DNA of 64,000 nucleotides from Paenibacillus sp. FSL H7-0326 (GCF_001955535.1 NZ_MPVN01000006.1:1-64000); one strand, 5' to 3'. Positions 33,596 to 42,299 are shown, numbered from the stretch's first letter. Translations and numbers: made by a program. Notes: generated from the sequence alone by a model not told the origin.

Positions 33596-34834
33596 TTACC
33601 TGAATCTTGAAGCGAGCCGTTGGAGGAGGATGCAGACTAAGGTCAGCACAAACAAGAAGAATATTATTACTAAGGTGAGTGCAATTTGATAAGGGACAGC
33701 CTGGAAGATGGCCGATGGGTATGGAAGGGAATGAAAGTGATCAGGCCACAGCATGAAGGATGATGTACTCTGATCAGGCATGACCAATTCCCAGCAGAGA
33801 AAGACAATCATCCCGGATAGCAATGCATGGACAAGTCGTGCCATCAAGAAAGGTGCATATCGTAATGGAGTTGGGTTAAGGATACTGACAACCTGCGCAT
33901 GAACGGAGAGTCCTCCCCAAGATAATACACAGGCAGCAGCAGCCACTTTATACATTAAAGGTATGTCTGCAAGTGTTCCTGCATAGCGAGCACCGAGTGT
34001 AACTTCGAATAACCCGCCTACCAGCGCTTGAGAAATCTCTGGCGGCAGCCCGAGAGTCTTAAGCATCAGCTCCACTGTATGATACATGCCGGCCATCAGC
34101 CCTGCTTGAGTGAAGACCTCTAGTATAACGCAAAAAAAGACAACCAGGCCACCGACGACGGTAATTAGCTGCAAAGATGATTGTATCGCCTGCCTAAGCA
34201 ATTCCCCCATCGTTCTACCGTCCTCGATGCGTGCCTCATGCATTGCCTCAAAGGCAGCACGGAGTCGATGGGATTTCACATCAGATGGATCTGATTCAGC
34301 AGTCGAGTGCGAATCTTTTTTTCCGTGAAACCGCATTAGCAAGCCTACGATCAGTCCAGCTCCATAATGTGCAATAGCCAGCATAAGTGCCACGGCGGGA
34401 AGCTGAAAAAAACCGACGGATACGGCTCCGATCAGGAAGATGGGATCAGATGTTGTCGTAAAGGCTACCAGACGTTCGCCCTCATCCCGGGTAATCTGCT
34501 TCTTCTCCCACAGCTTGGCCGTCAATTTGGCTCCAATCGGATATCCTGAAGCATAGCTGATCGCAGCAACAAATCCTCCGGTACCGGGGATACGAAATAC
34601 AGGTCTCATGAGTGGATGCAGGAGTGCGCCTGTAAAATGAACGATGCCAAGCCCGAGCAGCAGCTCAGAAATGACAAAGAACGGAAATAAGGAAGGAAAG
34701 AGAACGTCCCACCAGATGGAGAGACCGCGAACCCCTGCATTCCACACCGCTGTCGGATAAATCATCATGAATATGCATATAATGAAAAGGGCAAATACGA
34801 TGCTTAGTGGAATAACTAGACGTTTCATGAGCAT
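33596..34834 (-). CDS. ylbJ: sporulation integral membrane protein YlbJ
   Basis: Polytopic membrane protein, 412 residues with about eight to ten hydrophobic segments. Diagnostic segments are WWDVLFPSLFPFFVISELLL near the N-terminus, the SYASGYPIGAKLTAKLWEK gate-like motif, and FEVTLGARYA in the second half, giving the nucleoside-transporter-gate fold typical of YlbJ. It is needed for spore cortex formation in B. subtilis (sigma-E). GGGAGGAAC precedes ATG 34834. Transcribed alone toward nadK. Confidence 0.92.
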   Translation of the reverse strand: MLMKRLVIPLSIVFALFIICIFMMIYPTAVWNAGVRGLSIWWDVLFPSLFPFFVISELLLGLGIVHFTGALLHPLMRPVFRIPGTGGFVAAISYASGYPIGAKLTAKLWEKKQITRDEGERLVAFTTTSDPIFLIGAVSVGFFQLPAVALMLAIAHYGAGLIVGLLMRFHGKKDSHSTAESDPSDVKSHRLRAAFEAMHEARIEDGRTMGELLRQAIQSSLQLITVVGGLVVFFCVILEVFTQAGLMAGMYHTVELMLKTLGLPPEISQALVGGLFEVTLGARYAGTLADIPLMYKVAAAACVLSWGGLSVHAQVVSILNPTPLRYAPFLMARLVHALLSGMIVFLCWELVMPDQSTSSFMLWPDHFHSLPYPSAIFQAVPYQIALTLVIIFFLFVLTLVCILLQRLASRFR

Positions 34835-34918
34835 TAGTTCCTCCCGTAACTTCCGTTTCTCATCAACTGAGTCTAGTTAATATATGATCGTTATTGGACA
34901 AACAGGACAAAAAAATAA

Positions 34919-34932
34919 AGTAAGCGTTTCCA
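34919..34932 (+). promoter_or_regulatory. weak cre-like element
   Basis: AGTAAGCGTTTCCA matches the cre consensus at 12 of 14 positions. It lies in the divergent region between ylbJ and the 32-residue open frame. Low weight on its own. Confidence 0.2.
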
Positions 34933-35045
34933 AATTAGCTGTAATTTAAAGTATTCTATGATAATATATATTTATTATAAGAAATAAGACTAAAGTCCTT
35001 TTTCAAATGTCGGATTTTCAACTTTTTTGAGGATGGAGTGATGTC

Positions 35046-35144
35046 ATGATGGGAATTATAGCCGGTGTACTCGTCTGCGCTATCGTGTATGTGATGCGTG
35101 AAGCTCACACCCATCCGGGTGAAGAAGATTGGCGCAGCTATTAA
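35046..35144 (+). CDS. putative small membrane protein (32 residues)
   Basis: Short open frame encoding MMGIIAGVLVCAIVYVMREA and then a polar tail HTHPGEEDWRSY. GGAG lies eight bases before the first ATG, and a terminator follows at 35201. One membrane helix fills residues 3-17. No family is recognised. The helix plus ribosome site plus terminator make it a believable expressed microprotein gene, but length alone gives no statistical support. Confidence 0.5.
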   Translation: MMGIIAGVLVCAIVYVMREAHTHPGEEDWRSY

Positions 35145-35200
35145 CTGAAGGGATGCGTCAAACAACGCTGCTAAGAGTTACTCGATGGTGTAATCTTTAT

Positions 35201-35242
35201 AAGACAAGAGACCTATGAATGAAGAGGCTCTTGTCTTTTTTT
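35201..35242 (+). terminator. intrinsic terminator
   Basis: AAGACAAGAG pairs with CTCTTGTCTT, then seven Ts. The only plus-strand gene upstream is the 32-residue frame, which supports its being transcribed. Confidence 0.85.
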
Positions 35243-35339
35243 GTCTCTAGGGCTAGGTAAATGAGGGATTGTATTTAGTTATGCGGAGCGAAATGATAAA
35301 ATAGCTTCAAGCTGATTATAGAAAGAAGGCGCAATCGTT

Positions 35340-35723
35340 ATGGATCCTAACAAAACGCTATATGAAAATCTAGGCGGGGAAAAGGGAGTTCGGGCTTTGG
35401 TGGAAGCATTTTATCCCAAGGTGCAGCAGAATGAACTGTTATCCCCTTTATTCCCTGAAGATATCGATCCTGTTATGGAAAAGCAATATATGTTCTTAAG
35501 TCAATTCTTTGGAGGTCCGTCTCTGTATTCAGACGCTTTTGGTCATCCGATGATGAGGGCAAGGCATCTTCCTTTTCCTGTTACGGAAGAACGAGCTCAG
35601 GCTTGGCTGTCCTGTATGGCAGCAGCTCTGCAGGAGCAGGATTTGCCCGATTCTGTAAGGGAGTTTACTCTGAAACGTCTCTCAGGTCCGGCTTATCATT
35701 TCATTAATACCCCGTCACCATAA
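35340..35723 (+). CDS. truncated haemoglobin, group II (YjbI-like)
   Basis: Haem protein of 127 residues with a two-on-two globin fold. Visible features are YENLGGEKGVRALVEAFY (helices A/B with Tyr25 at B10), FLSQFFGGPSLY, the proximal histidine His76 in MRARHLPF and Trp88 at G8. Such proteins handle oxygen, peroxide or nitric oxide; the B. subtilis homologue YjbI has been linked to protection against oxidative damage. The ribosome site is GAAGG. Confidence 0.93.
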   Translation: MDPNKTLYENLGGEKGVRALVEAFYPKVQQNELLSPLFPEDIDPVMEKQYMFLSQFFGGPSLYSDAFGHPMMRARHLPFPVTEERAQAWLSCMAAALQEQDLPDSVREFTLKRLSGPAYHFINTPSP

Positions 35724-35729
35724 ACAGGG

Positions 35730-35765
35730 ATCAAAAAAAACGCCAATCTCGGCGTTTTTTTGATG
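35730..35765. terminator. bidirectional intrinsic terminator
   Basis: ATCAAAAAAAACGCC and GGCGTTTTTTTGAT form a perfect stem with an AATCTC loop; it serves the haemoglobin gene and possibly the convergent gene at 35819. Confidence 0.9.
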
Positions 35766-35818
35766 ATACCAGCAGGCTTTTGTGAGTACTTAGCCATATA
35801 ATTGCAACGAAGCGAACA

Positions 35819-36052
35819 TTATTTACGAAGCGGCTGATCAGCCAGAAAATAATCCTGGTCATTATCGAGCAGTGTGACCCGATTATTGCAGCAAGGGAAG
35901 ACGAGAAGTTTCTTTTTGCCTTCGCGAATGCGAATCAGTTCTTTAGGTTTAAGCGGGAGCAGCACATTCTCTTGATCGCAGAAAGGACAGTACTGGACAT
36001 AAATATCCCCCATCACGATATCATAAGGCCAGGTGTTCTCAAATGGAATCAT
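35819..36052 (-). CDS. hypothetical protein with CPxC zinc-ribbon-like motif
   Basis: 77 residues, unrecognised. A YVQYCPFCDQENVLLPLKP segment and a later FPCCNN pair suggest a four-cysteine zinc site. The start ATG overlaps the stop of the upstream yycC gene (ATGA), so the two are translationally coupled and co-transcribed. Confidence 0.72.
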   Translation of the reverse strand: MIPFENTWPYDIVMGDIYVQYCPFCDQENVLLPLKPKELIRIREGKKKLLVFPCCNNRVTLLDNDQDYFLADQPLRK

Positions 36053-36246
36053 GAAGTCGTCGTATCCTTCTCGTTGTTGGGAGAAGATCCTGCTTGATTC
36101 TGCTCCTGCTTGGCTTCCTCTTTGGACAGCTCAGCCAGCTTCTGCATAAGAATGTGCTGAGGCATATGCATCAGCTGCTCGATGGGAATTCCTAGCTTCT
36201 TGGACAATGTGACTGCGGTATCGGCTGATATTTGTAAAGGTCTCAT
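36049..36246 (-). CDS. yycC: YycC family protein
   Basis: Small conserved protein, 65 residues. The core MRPLQISADTAVTLSKKLGI then EQLMHMPQHILMQKLAEL is the YycC signature. Function unknown. The C-terminal 20 residues are polar and low-complexity. The reading frame extends 11 codons upstream, but GGAGGGAAC fixes the start at ATG 36246. Confidence 0.85.
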   Translation of the reverse strand: MRPLQISADTAVTLSKKLGIPIEQLMHMPQHILMQKLAELSKEEAKQEQNQAGSSPNNEKDTTTS

Positions 36247-36390
36247 CAAGTTCCCTCCGGTAATAAACAATTTAATCAAAGTAGGTTAATCTAAATTCTG
36301 ATATAGTATTAGTTATACACCTTGAATTAACGTACTTCAAACATGTTTTGTGTATTTTATTTTAATTTTTGAGAATGAGGTGGAGAAATA

Positions 36391-38190
36391 GTGAGTAATA
36401 CACTTGCGCAAACCTGGGATTTGGAATCCGTTTTTAGCGGCGGCTCATCCTCAGCATCTTTTGCTACTTATTTGAAGCAGCTGGATCAGGATATCACTGT
36501 TTTGGACAAGGCAATTAAAGAATATCAAGTGCCGAAGGCTATAGAGGATACATATGCTTTGGATTCTTTGCTTGACCAGCTTCAAGATGCAGCGGCGAGA
36601 TTATATGAAGGCTCTTCATTTACCGCTTGTCTTGGAGCTCAGAATCAGGATGACAAGAAGGCCGTACAGCTAAGCGGTAAGATTGCTGCCTTATCCGCAA
36701 GACTGGCCGGTGTTCAGACGATGTTTGACAGCCTTTTTGAAAGAACGCCTGATGCCGTGTGGTCGGCATGGATGGAACGCCCTGAAATTCAGCCAATTTC
36801 GTTTGTGCTAAATGAGAGCAGATTAAAGGCCAAGGAAAAGATGTCTCCTGAATTAGAGAATCTTGCGCTGGATCTTGCCGTTGATGGTTACCACGGCTGG
36901 GGAGAATTCTATGATACGATTGTAAGCAAAGTTCGGGTTCCATTTGAAGAGAATGGAGAAACCGTATATCTATCTGCTGGCCAAGCAGCTAACAAATTGC
37001 ATGACCCAGACCGGAATGTGCGGGAGAAGCTGCTGCAGGACTGGGAGAAGGCGTGGAGCGATGCGGCAGATTACTGTGCGGATACGCTGAATCACCTGGC
37101 TGGATTCCGTCTCAAGTTGTATGAAAGACGCGGCTGGGATTCAGTACTGAAGGAGCCTTTGAGCATCAACCGCATGTCTCAGGACACACTCGATGCGATG
37201 TGGAACGTGATTACACGGGCTAAACCGACACTAGTGAAGTTTCTGGAACGCAAGGCGCAGCTCCTGGGGGTCGAGAAGCTGTCTTGGGCAGATGTGGATG
37301 CTCCGATAAGCTCCGCTACTGAGAAGATATCGTATGATGCTGCTGCTGCGAATATTGTGAATCAGTTCCGCAAATTCAGCCCAAGGATGGCAGAGTTTGC
37401 TCAGCATGCCTTTGATCATCAGTGGATAGAGGCAGAGGACAGACCAGGCAAGCGGCCAGGGGGCTTCTGTACAGGACTTCCTGTGAGCAAGGAAACCCGC
37501 ATTTTTATGACTTATGCAGGCACAGCCTCCAATGTTTCCACTTTGGCTCATGAGCTGGGGCATGGGTACCATCAGCATGTGATGGACGATATGGAGATCT
37601 TGAATCAAAATTATGCCATGAACGTTGCAGAGACAGCGTCAACCTTTGCAGAACTCATCGTGTCCGATGCACTGATCAAAGAGGCGAAGGATGAAGAGGC
37701 TCAAATAGCATTGCTTGAAGAGAAGATACAGAATTCAATTGCTTTCTTCATGAATATTCATGCCCGCTTCTTGTTCGAAACTCGCTTTTACGAGAAACGT
37801 AAAGAAGGACTTCTTAGCAGCAGCGATTTGTCCGAACTGATGGAGGAAGCTCAGCGCGAAGCGTATTGTGACGCACTGGGGACGTATCACCCTACTTTTT
37901 GGGCATCCAAATTACATTTCTACATTACCGATGTGCCATTTTATAATTTTCCTTATACTTTTGGATACATGTTCAGTATGGGGATTTACGCACAAGCGCA
38001 AAAAGAAGGCAGTGATTTTGCTGAGAAGTATGACGCGTTGCTGCGGGATACGGGCCGCATGACGGTAGAAGAGCTTGCTGAGAAGCATCTGGGTACAGAT
38101 GTAACTAAACCTGCTTTCTGGCAAGGTGCTGCTGATCTCTGTATTGCTGATATTGAGCAATTTTTACGTATGACACAGCATCGAGTGTAA
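36391..38190 (+). CDS. M3-family oligoendopeptidase (PepF/PepB type)
   Basis: Cytosolic zinc metallopeptidase of 599 residues cleaving medium-length peptides. The N-terminal oligopeptidase F domain (about 110-180) is followed by the M3 catalytic domain (about 190-585). The zinc motif is LAHELGHGYHQ (about residues 387-397) with the downstream glutamate in NVAETASTFAE. GTG start preceded by GAGGTGGAG. Alone on its transcript, closed by a terminator. Confidence 0.95.
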   Translation: MSNTLAQTWDLESVFSGGSSSASFATYLKQLDQDITVLDKAIKEYQVPKAIEDTYALDSLLDQLQDAAARLYEGSSFTACLGAQNQDDKKAVQLSGKIAALSARLAGVQTMFDSLFERTPDAVWSAWMERPEIQPISFVLNESRLKAKEKMSPELENLALDLAVDGYHGWGEFYDTIVSKVRVPFEENGETVYLSAGQAANKLHDPDRNVREKLLQDWEKAWSDAADYCADTLNHLAGFRLKLYERRGWDSVLKEPLSINRMSQDTLDAMWNVITRAKPTLVKFLERKAQLLGVEKLSWADVDAPISSATEKISYDAAAANIVNQFRKFSPRMAEFAQHAFDHQWIEAEDRPGKRPGGFCTGLPVSKETRIFMTYAGTASNVSTLAHELGHGYHQHVMDDMEILNQNYAMNVAETASTFAELIVSDALIKEAKDEEAQIALLEEKIQNSIAFFMNIHARFLFETRFYEKRKEGLLSSSDLSELMEEAQREAYCDALGTYHPTFWASKLHFYITDVPFYNFPYTFGYMFSMGIYAQAQKEGSDFAEKYDALLRDTGRMTVEELAEKHLGTDVTKPAFWQGAADLCIADIEQFLRMTQHRV

Positions 38191-38229
38191 TAGAAGTTTG
38201 AAGAAGTTCAAGTTATTACTTATGAGTAG

Positions 38230-38260
38230 GACCTCGACAATTTATGTTGAGGTCTTTTTT
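38230..38260 (+). terminator. intrinsic terminator of the oligoendopeptidase gene
   Basis: GACCTCGACA/TGTTGAGGTC stem, ATTTA loop, six Ts. Confidence 0.92.
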
Positions 38261-38464
38261 CTATATTTCGATGAAAAACCATAAATTATATGTCGAATAT
38301 TGAAGATGTACGAACTGCATATTACCAGATTTGTTAGGTATAAACGCAAAAATTAGTATATTATTCCTAATTTAATATCCATTTGTTGTATTAAGGAAAA
38401 TATTGTCATATACTGAGTCACAAGCCCTATATAAAATAGGTCTAATATGCTAAGGAGGTAACAT

Positions 38465-38860
38465 ATGATCTCACTAGATCAACTATCACTGCCTAGACAG
38501 CTGGATATGGTATTTAAGGAGCTTGATGAAGAGCTGAAAGGAATGGATTCTGGAATTGTATTTGTGCAAATACGGAATAATGTGATTGGTAAATTCGGTA
38601 TTAAGCATTATCCGGTTCAGTTGCGCAGCGAGATCCATCCTGCGACCGGATTGACGGAGATGCAGCGCGTTTCTTTTCGACAGATGGCCCTCGAAACCTT
38701 GAAGCTGAAGAGACACTGGACACATGGAGAAATTACCTATGATTTTGGAGTTCGACAAGGAATGATTGTAGTAGACGCCACGCTCGAGTCCAATTACAAT
38801 TTAGCAAGCTTGATGATTCGCTATCCACGAAATACATATCAAGAGAAGACTTCTGGTTAA
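38465..38860 (+). CDS. hypothetical protein
   Basis: 131 residues, not recognised. Predicted soluble alpha/beta protein, no signal peptide or membrane helix. The strands VFVQIRNNVIGKFGIKHYPV and GMIVVDATLE are the most regular parts. AAGGAGG with a six-base spacer is a strong ribosome site. The gene stands alone after a 270-bp AT-rich gap and before a hairpin. Confidence 0.75.
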   Translation: MISLDQLSLPRQLDMVFKELDEELKGMDSGIVFVQIRNNVIGKFGIKHYPVQLRSEIHPATGLTEMQRVSFRQMALETLKLKRHWTHGEITYDFGVRQGMIVVDATLESNYNLASLMIRYPRNTYQEKTSG

Positions 38861-38920
38861 TGCAGGAAGTGTCAGAAGAACGAATAGATTAGACCCAGCA
38901 GAAACTTGAATTACAACGAA

Positions 38921-38954
38921 ACAAAGCGGCCCTCTGGTTAGAAGACCGCTTTGT
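38921..38954. terminator. terminator-like hairpin
   Basis: ACAAAGCGG and CCGCTTTGT form a 9-bp perfect stem, without a strong U tract. It lies between the 131-residue gene and the convergent SASP gene. Confidence 0.55.
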
Positions 38955-39050
38955 CTATCTGCCATAGATCTCTTCTTACACGAACAACACTTTTCAGTGC
39001 ATAATCATGTCAGAACAGCTTAGGCTAGATTTATGAGGAAAATTGCATCA

Positions 39051-39266
39051 TTATTGACGACCAGCCAATTGCTGTTCAGCCAATTGAACAAGACGTTTTG
39101 TGATGTAACCTCCAAGAGAACCAGTCTCACGGGAAGTGTAGTTACCGTAGTAACCATCTTGTGGAATAGTTACACCAAGCTCTTGTGCAGCTTCCATCTT
39201 CAATTGTTGAAGAGCTGCAGTTGCTTGAGGAACGACAAGGTTGTTAGAAGATCTTCCATTTGCCAT
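39051..39266 (-). CDS. alpha/beta-type small acid-soluble spore protein, copy 1
   Basis: 71-residue DNA-binding spore protein that coats forespore DNA and protects it. Sequence features: [20 protein letters not shown], the germination protease site region EAAQELGV, and [19 protein letters not shown]. It is almost identical to the SASP encoded at 42300 on the other strand. Strong ribosome site AAAGGAGGTG and a sigma-G-like promoter upstream. Confidence 0.96.
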   Translation of the reverse strand: MANGRSSNNLVVPQATAALQQLKMEAAQELGVTIPQDGYYGNYTSRETGSLGGYITKRLVQLAEQQLAGRQ

Positions 39267-39297
39267 GTGTTGTCACCTCCTTTGTGCTTTGTGAGTT

Positions 39298-39326
39298 TAG
39301 TATGGTTTCAAAGAGATAAAATATAC
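39298..39326 (-). promoter_or_regulatory. sigma-G-like promoter of SASP copy 1
   Basis: On the minus strand GTATA (39326-39322), 17-bp spacer, CATACTA (39304-39298) fits the forespore sigma-G consensus GHATR and CAWWHTA. It starts 32 bp upstream of the SASP start codon. Confidence 0.65.
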
Positions 39327-39469
39327 TCAAAATAGGATAAGGTAACAAGTGGAAAATTCGAGTACTCTCAACAGCAGCCACAAGAGTGATGAGGAACTAG
39401 GATTTAGATCGTTCAACAACAAAAAAGCAGCTGAAGCATATGTCAGCTGCTAGTGCGTATTCAGATCAT

Positions 39470-40447
39470 TTATTTTGCGTGTTCAGGCTGTATTATCTCA
39501 ATTGCGGTATGAAGTGAGACTGACTCTCCAGGCTCCATATGAATCAAGCCAGTGAATTCTGTATCCTTGTTCAGATTAGGTGCGTCGGGAAGCCAGGTGT
39601 AGGGCTCAATACATAAATAATCACTGGCTTCGCCTTTGGTGAACAATACCCAATGCTTAAAGGAATCCTTGCTGGCTGTATATTTAATCGTATATCCATC
39701 ATTACGCTGCAGAACAGCAGTATCCTGCTCCATATTTGATCTGTAGATGGTGTCCAGATTTTGTCCTGCAAGACTGATGCCTTCAGGAAGCTCTGCCTGA
39801 GCATCTAAACTGGCTAATTCACCTGTGGGCAGCTGTTCTTCATTCAGCGTATATATGCCTGTAACAGGTAAAGATATATTCCAACGTTCCGGTTCACCAT
39901 CAAGCAGGAACCAGGTATGGTAGCCCATTCCAAAAGGAATAGCATGGCTGCCAAGATGAGTAATACGAAGCTGCTGTGTCAGGAGGGAGCCCTGTAAACG
40001 AAATGTCATCTCGAGCTTGAGCGGTACAGGAAAATGCTCCATCCACAGCTCATCTTCTTGAGTCTTGAATTCAGTTGTGACGGTGCATCCTTCTTCGTCT
40101 TCTTCAATATCACTGACGCACCACGGCTGTGTGCGGTGTAATCCATGAATATGATTGGAATGGTTGGAGTTTTGGGCGAATTGGTATTCGTGGCCCGCAT
40201 ACTCAAAGTGACCTCGGCAGATACGCCCTGGAGGAATCAGCATCGGAACGCCAAAATGGTAAGGTTTCTGAAGATAGAAAGCGAGATCCTGTTCATCTGG
40301 TCTTCGAACAACTTCTCGATTCTGAGCTCGATCATAGATGGATATAATATTGTTACCGAGGCGGGGCAGCAGGGTGACTTCAAGATCACGGCTGTTTAAG
40401 GTGTATGTATCATAGCCGTTCCAAAGTCCTTTGGTCACTTGTTTCAT
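39470..40447 (-). CDS. aldose 1-epimerase family protein
   Basis: Galactose-mutarotase-like enzyme, 325 residues, interconverting sugar anomers. Features: an N-terminal beta-sandwich start (VTLLPRLGNNIISIYD), the catalytic histidine region HIHGLHRTQPW (about 108-118), FGMGYHTWF with the second histidine, and the C-terminal catalytic glutamate context CIEPYTWLPDAPN. AAAAGGAG supports ATG 40447 over 40468. Transcribed alone. Confidence 0.88.
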   Translation of the reverse strand: MKQVTKGLWNGYDTYTLNSRDLEVTLLPRLGNNIISIYDRAQNREVVRRPDEQDLAFYLQKPYHFGVPMLIPPGRICRGHFEYAGHEYQFAQNSNHSNHIHGLHRTQPWCVSDIEEDEEGCTVTTEFKTQEDELWMEHFPVPLKLEMTFRLQGSLLTQQLRITHLGSHAIPFGMGYHTWFLLDGEPERWNISLPVTGIYTLNEEQLPTGELASLDAQAELPEGISLAGQNLDTIYRSNMEQDTAVLQRNDGYTIKYTASKDSFKHWVLFTKGEASDYLCIEPYTWLPDAPNLNKDTEFTGLIHMEPGESVSLHTAIEIIQPEHAK

Positions 40448-40561
40448 TTTATTTACTCCTTTTCCCACAAAAAATCAAAATACAACTTAAGTACAATTCG
40501 TAAGAACAAACTTAAGACTATCATATCAGATAATCAAGCCGGGCTGTGAAAAAGGATCTGT

Positions 40562-40598
40562 CATTTCCCAATGAAAATAATGTAATCTTTGGGAAATG
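40562..40598. repeat. 10-bp inverted repeat upstream of the trpS promoter
   Basis: CATTTCCCAA and TTGGGAAATG flank a 17-base gap, immediately upstream of the trpS promoter. Could be an operator or a hairpin; no U tract. Confidence 0.5.
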
Positions 40599-40609
40599 GA
40601 AAGTCACGA

Positions 40610-40639
40610 TTGACAATCAGAGCAATAGATGCTTATGAT
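40610..40639 (+). promoter_or_regulatory. sigma-A promoter of trpS
   Basis: TTGACA (40610-40615), 18-bp spacer, TATGAT (40634-40639). A perfect -35 box; transcription would start near 40646, at the front of the T-box leader. Confidence 0.8.
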
Positions 40640-40645
40640 ATAGCA

Positions 40646-40936
40646 AAGCTCAATTGTAAGATGACGAGCGCCAGATCATACAAATTAAAGCGATGATGAG
40701 GATAAGTAAGCTTAGCATTAGCAAGTACAGAAAGCCGGTGGTGGATGCGAACCGGTATTGCATGCTTTGTCTGAATGGACCTCAGAGCTCCCGGGCACAA
40801 CGAGAAGTAATGTTCTTCTTTAGTATGCCGGACGATGGTTTCCGCGTTAAGGAAAATAAAAGGCTGATGAATTTCAGTGAATTAGGGTGGCACCACGGTC
40901 TCACGTCCCTTTTATGGGATGTGGGGCCTTTTTGTG
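40646..40936 (+). promoter_or_regulatory. T-box riboswitch leader (tryptophan) with terminator
   Basis: The conserved T-box AGGGTGGCACCACGG lies at 40884-40898 and is followed by the terminator stem GGTCTCACGTCCC/GGGATGTGGGGCC with TTTTTG (40897-40935). The GATGAGGATAAGTA kink-turn/AGTA elements of stem I are at about 40694-40707. TGG at 40776-40778 is a plausible specifier codon. Uncharged tRNA-Trp would pair with specifier and T-box and permit read-through into trpS. Boundaries are approximate. Confidence 0.9.
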
Positions 40937-40980
40937 TTTCTCATGAACCAAATTAGGATTTGTTTAGGAGGAAAAAGAAA

Positions 40981-41961
40981 ATGAAAACTGTTTTTTCAGG
41001 TATTCAACCCAGCGGCAAATTAACACTGGGCAACTACATCGGCGCCATGAAAAATTTTGTAAAGCTGCAGGACGAATATCATTGTCATTTTGTTGTCGTT
41101 GACCTGCATGCGATCACGGTTGCACAAGATCCTGCCGCATTGCGAGAGCAATCCAAGGATGTTGCAGCCCTCTATCTTGCAGCAGGCATTGATCCGAAAA
41201 AAGCCAATGTGTTCCTTCAGTCCCACGTACCCCAGCATGCAGAGCTCGGATGGATGCTAACCACGCTGACCGCAATGGGTGAGCTTGAGCGTATGACGCA
41301 GTTTAAGGATAAGTCTCAAGGTAAAGAATCAGTAGGTGCAGGATTGTTTGTATATCCTTCATTAATGGCTGCAGATATTTTGCTGTACAATGCGGATCTG
41401 GTGCCCGTAGGTGAGGATCAGAAACAGCATCTTGAGCTTACAAGAGATCTGGCACATCGTTTTAACCATCGTTATGGTGAATTCTTTACCATTCCTGAGG
41501 TCTATACACCAAAGGTAGGAGCACGTGTCATGTCACTGGATGATGCCTCCAAGAAGATGAGCAAGAGTAATCCTAACCCAGGCAGCTATATTTCCCTCCT
41601 GGACACACCGGCAGAGATCCGTAAAAAAATCAGCCGTGCGACAACAGACTCTGATAGTGTCGTCCGTTTTGATCCGGAGAACAAACCGGAAGTCAGCAAC
41701 TTAATGAGCATTTACAGCGAATGCTCAGGCCTCTCATTGCAAGATGTAGAGAAAAGATTCGAAGGACAGATGTACGGCGGCTTTAAGAAAGAGTTGGCCG
41801 AAGTCGTGCTGTCCGTTATCGAACCGATGCAAGAGAGATACCGTGAGGTTCGCGAATCAGATGAGCTGATGAACATTTTGAACGCTTCCGCGGAACGGGC
41901 TCGCGAGGAAGCATCCAAAACACTGGATGAAGTCAAAAAAAGAATGGGATTCGTACTTTAA
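40981..41961 (+). CDS. trpS: tryptophanyl-tRNA synthetase
   Basis: Class I synthetase charging tRNA-Trp, 326 residues. The HIGH-equivalent motif is PSGKLTLGNYIGA (10-22), and the KMSKS motif appears as KKMSKSNPNPGS near residue 195. The tryptophan pocket segment is VPVGEDQKQHLELTRDLA. TTAGGAGG precedes ATG 40981; the frame opens earlier at 40960 but without a ribosome site. It is controlled by the T-box leader just upstream. Confidence 0.97.
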   Translation: MKTVFSGIQPSGKLTLGNYIGAMKNFVKLQDEYHCHFVVVDLHAITVAQDPAALREQSKDVAALYLAAGIDPKKANVFLQSHVPQHAELGWMLTTLTAMGELERMTQFKDKSQGKESVGAGLFVYPSLMAADILLYNADLVPVGEDQKQHLELTRDLAHRFNHRYGEFFTIPEVYTPKVGARVMSLDDASKKMSKSNPNPGSYISLLDTPAEIRKKISRATTDSDSVVRFDPENKPEVSNLMSIYSECSGLSLQDVEKRFEGQMYGGFKKELAEVVLSVIEPMQERYREVRESDELMNILNASAERAREEASKTLDEVKKRMGFVL

Positions 41962-41963
41962 CA

Positions 41964-42016
41964 AAAAGAGCAAAGAAGGGCTTGTGATCTCGAAAGATCA
42001 TGCTCTTCTTTTTTTT
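41964..42016. terminator. bidirectional terminator after trpS
   Basis: AAGAGCA pairs with TGCTCTT around an inner GATCT/AGATC hairpin; poly-T follows on the plus strand, A-rich flank on the other. The minus-strand gene stops inside it. Confidence 0.85.
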
Positions 42017-42168
42017 GCCTTTATAACAAAGCCCCATCCAATATTAGCAACGGACAAGACAGCGAACAGCAGAGCAAACCACAGGGAATGGCTGAGAGAT
42101 ACGGCAGTTGCCATAAGCAGAAGCATCGAAGAGATCGCGAACCAAGCGGACAAACCTTTACTCATCAT
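41998..42168 (-). CDS. hypothetical small membrane protein
   Basis: 56 residues with two hydrophobic helices (about 7-25 and 29-49) and a basic KAKKRRA tail, which would face the cytoplasm. GGAGG lies 11 bases before ATG 42168; an adjacent ATG is one codon later. A longer frame to 42261 has no ribosome site. No family is recognised. Confidence 0.55.
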   Translation of the reverse strand: MMSKGLSAWFAISSMLLLMATAVSLSHSLWFALLFAVLSVANIGWGFVIKAKKRRA

Positions 42169-42209
42169 TTTGTAAAATACCTCCAGATCAAAGTTTTTTG
42201 TAAAAAAGA

Positions 42210-42239
42210 GAATAGCGTCAGATAGTAAGAGACATAATA
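42210..42239 (+). promoter_or_regulatory. sigma-G-like promoter of SASP copy 2
   Basis: GAATA (42210-42214), 18-bp spacer, CATAATA (42233-42239) fits the sigma-G consensus, with the start codon 61 bp downstream. Confidence 0.65.
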
Positions 42240-42299
42240 TTTTTGCAAGCTTGCACAGCACATAATAACAGCATGAGAAGCGAAAGGAGATTACACATT

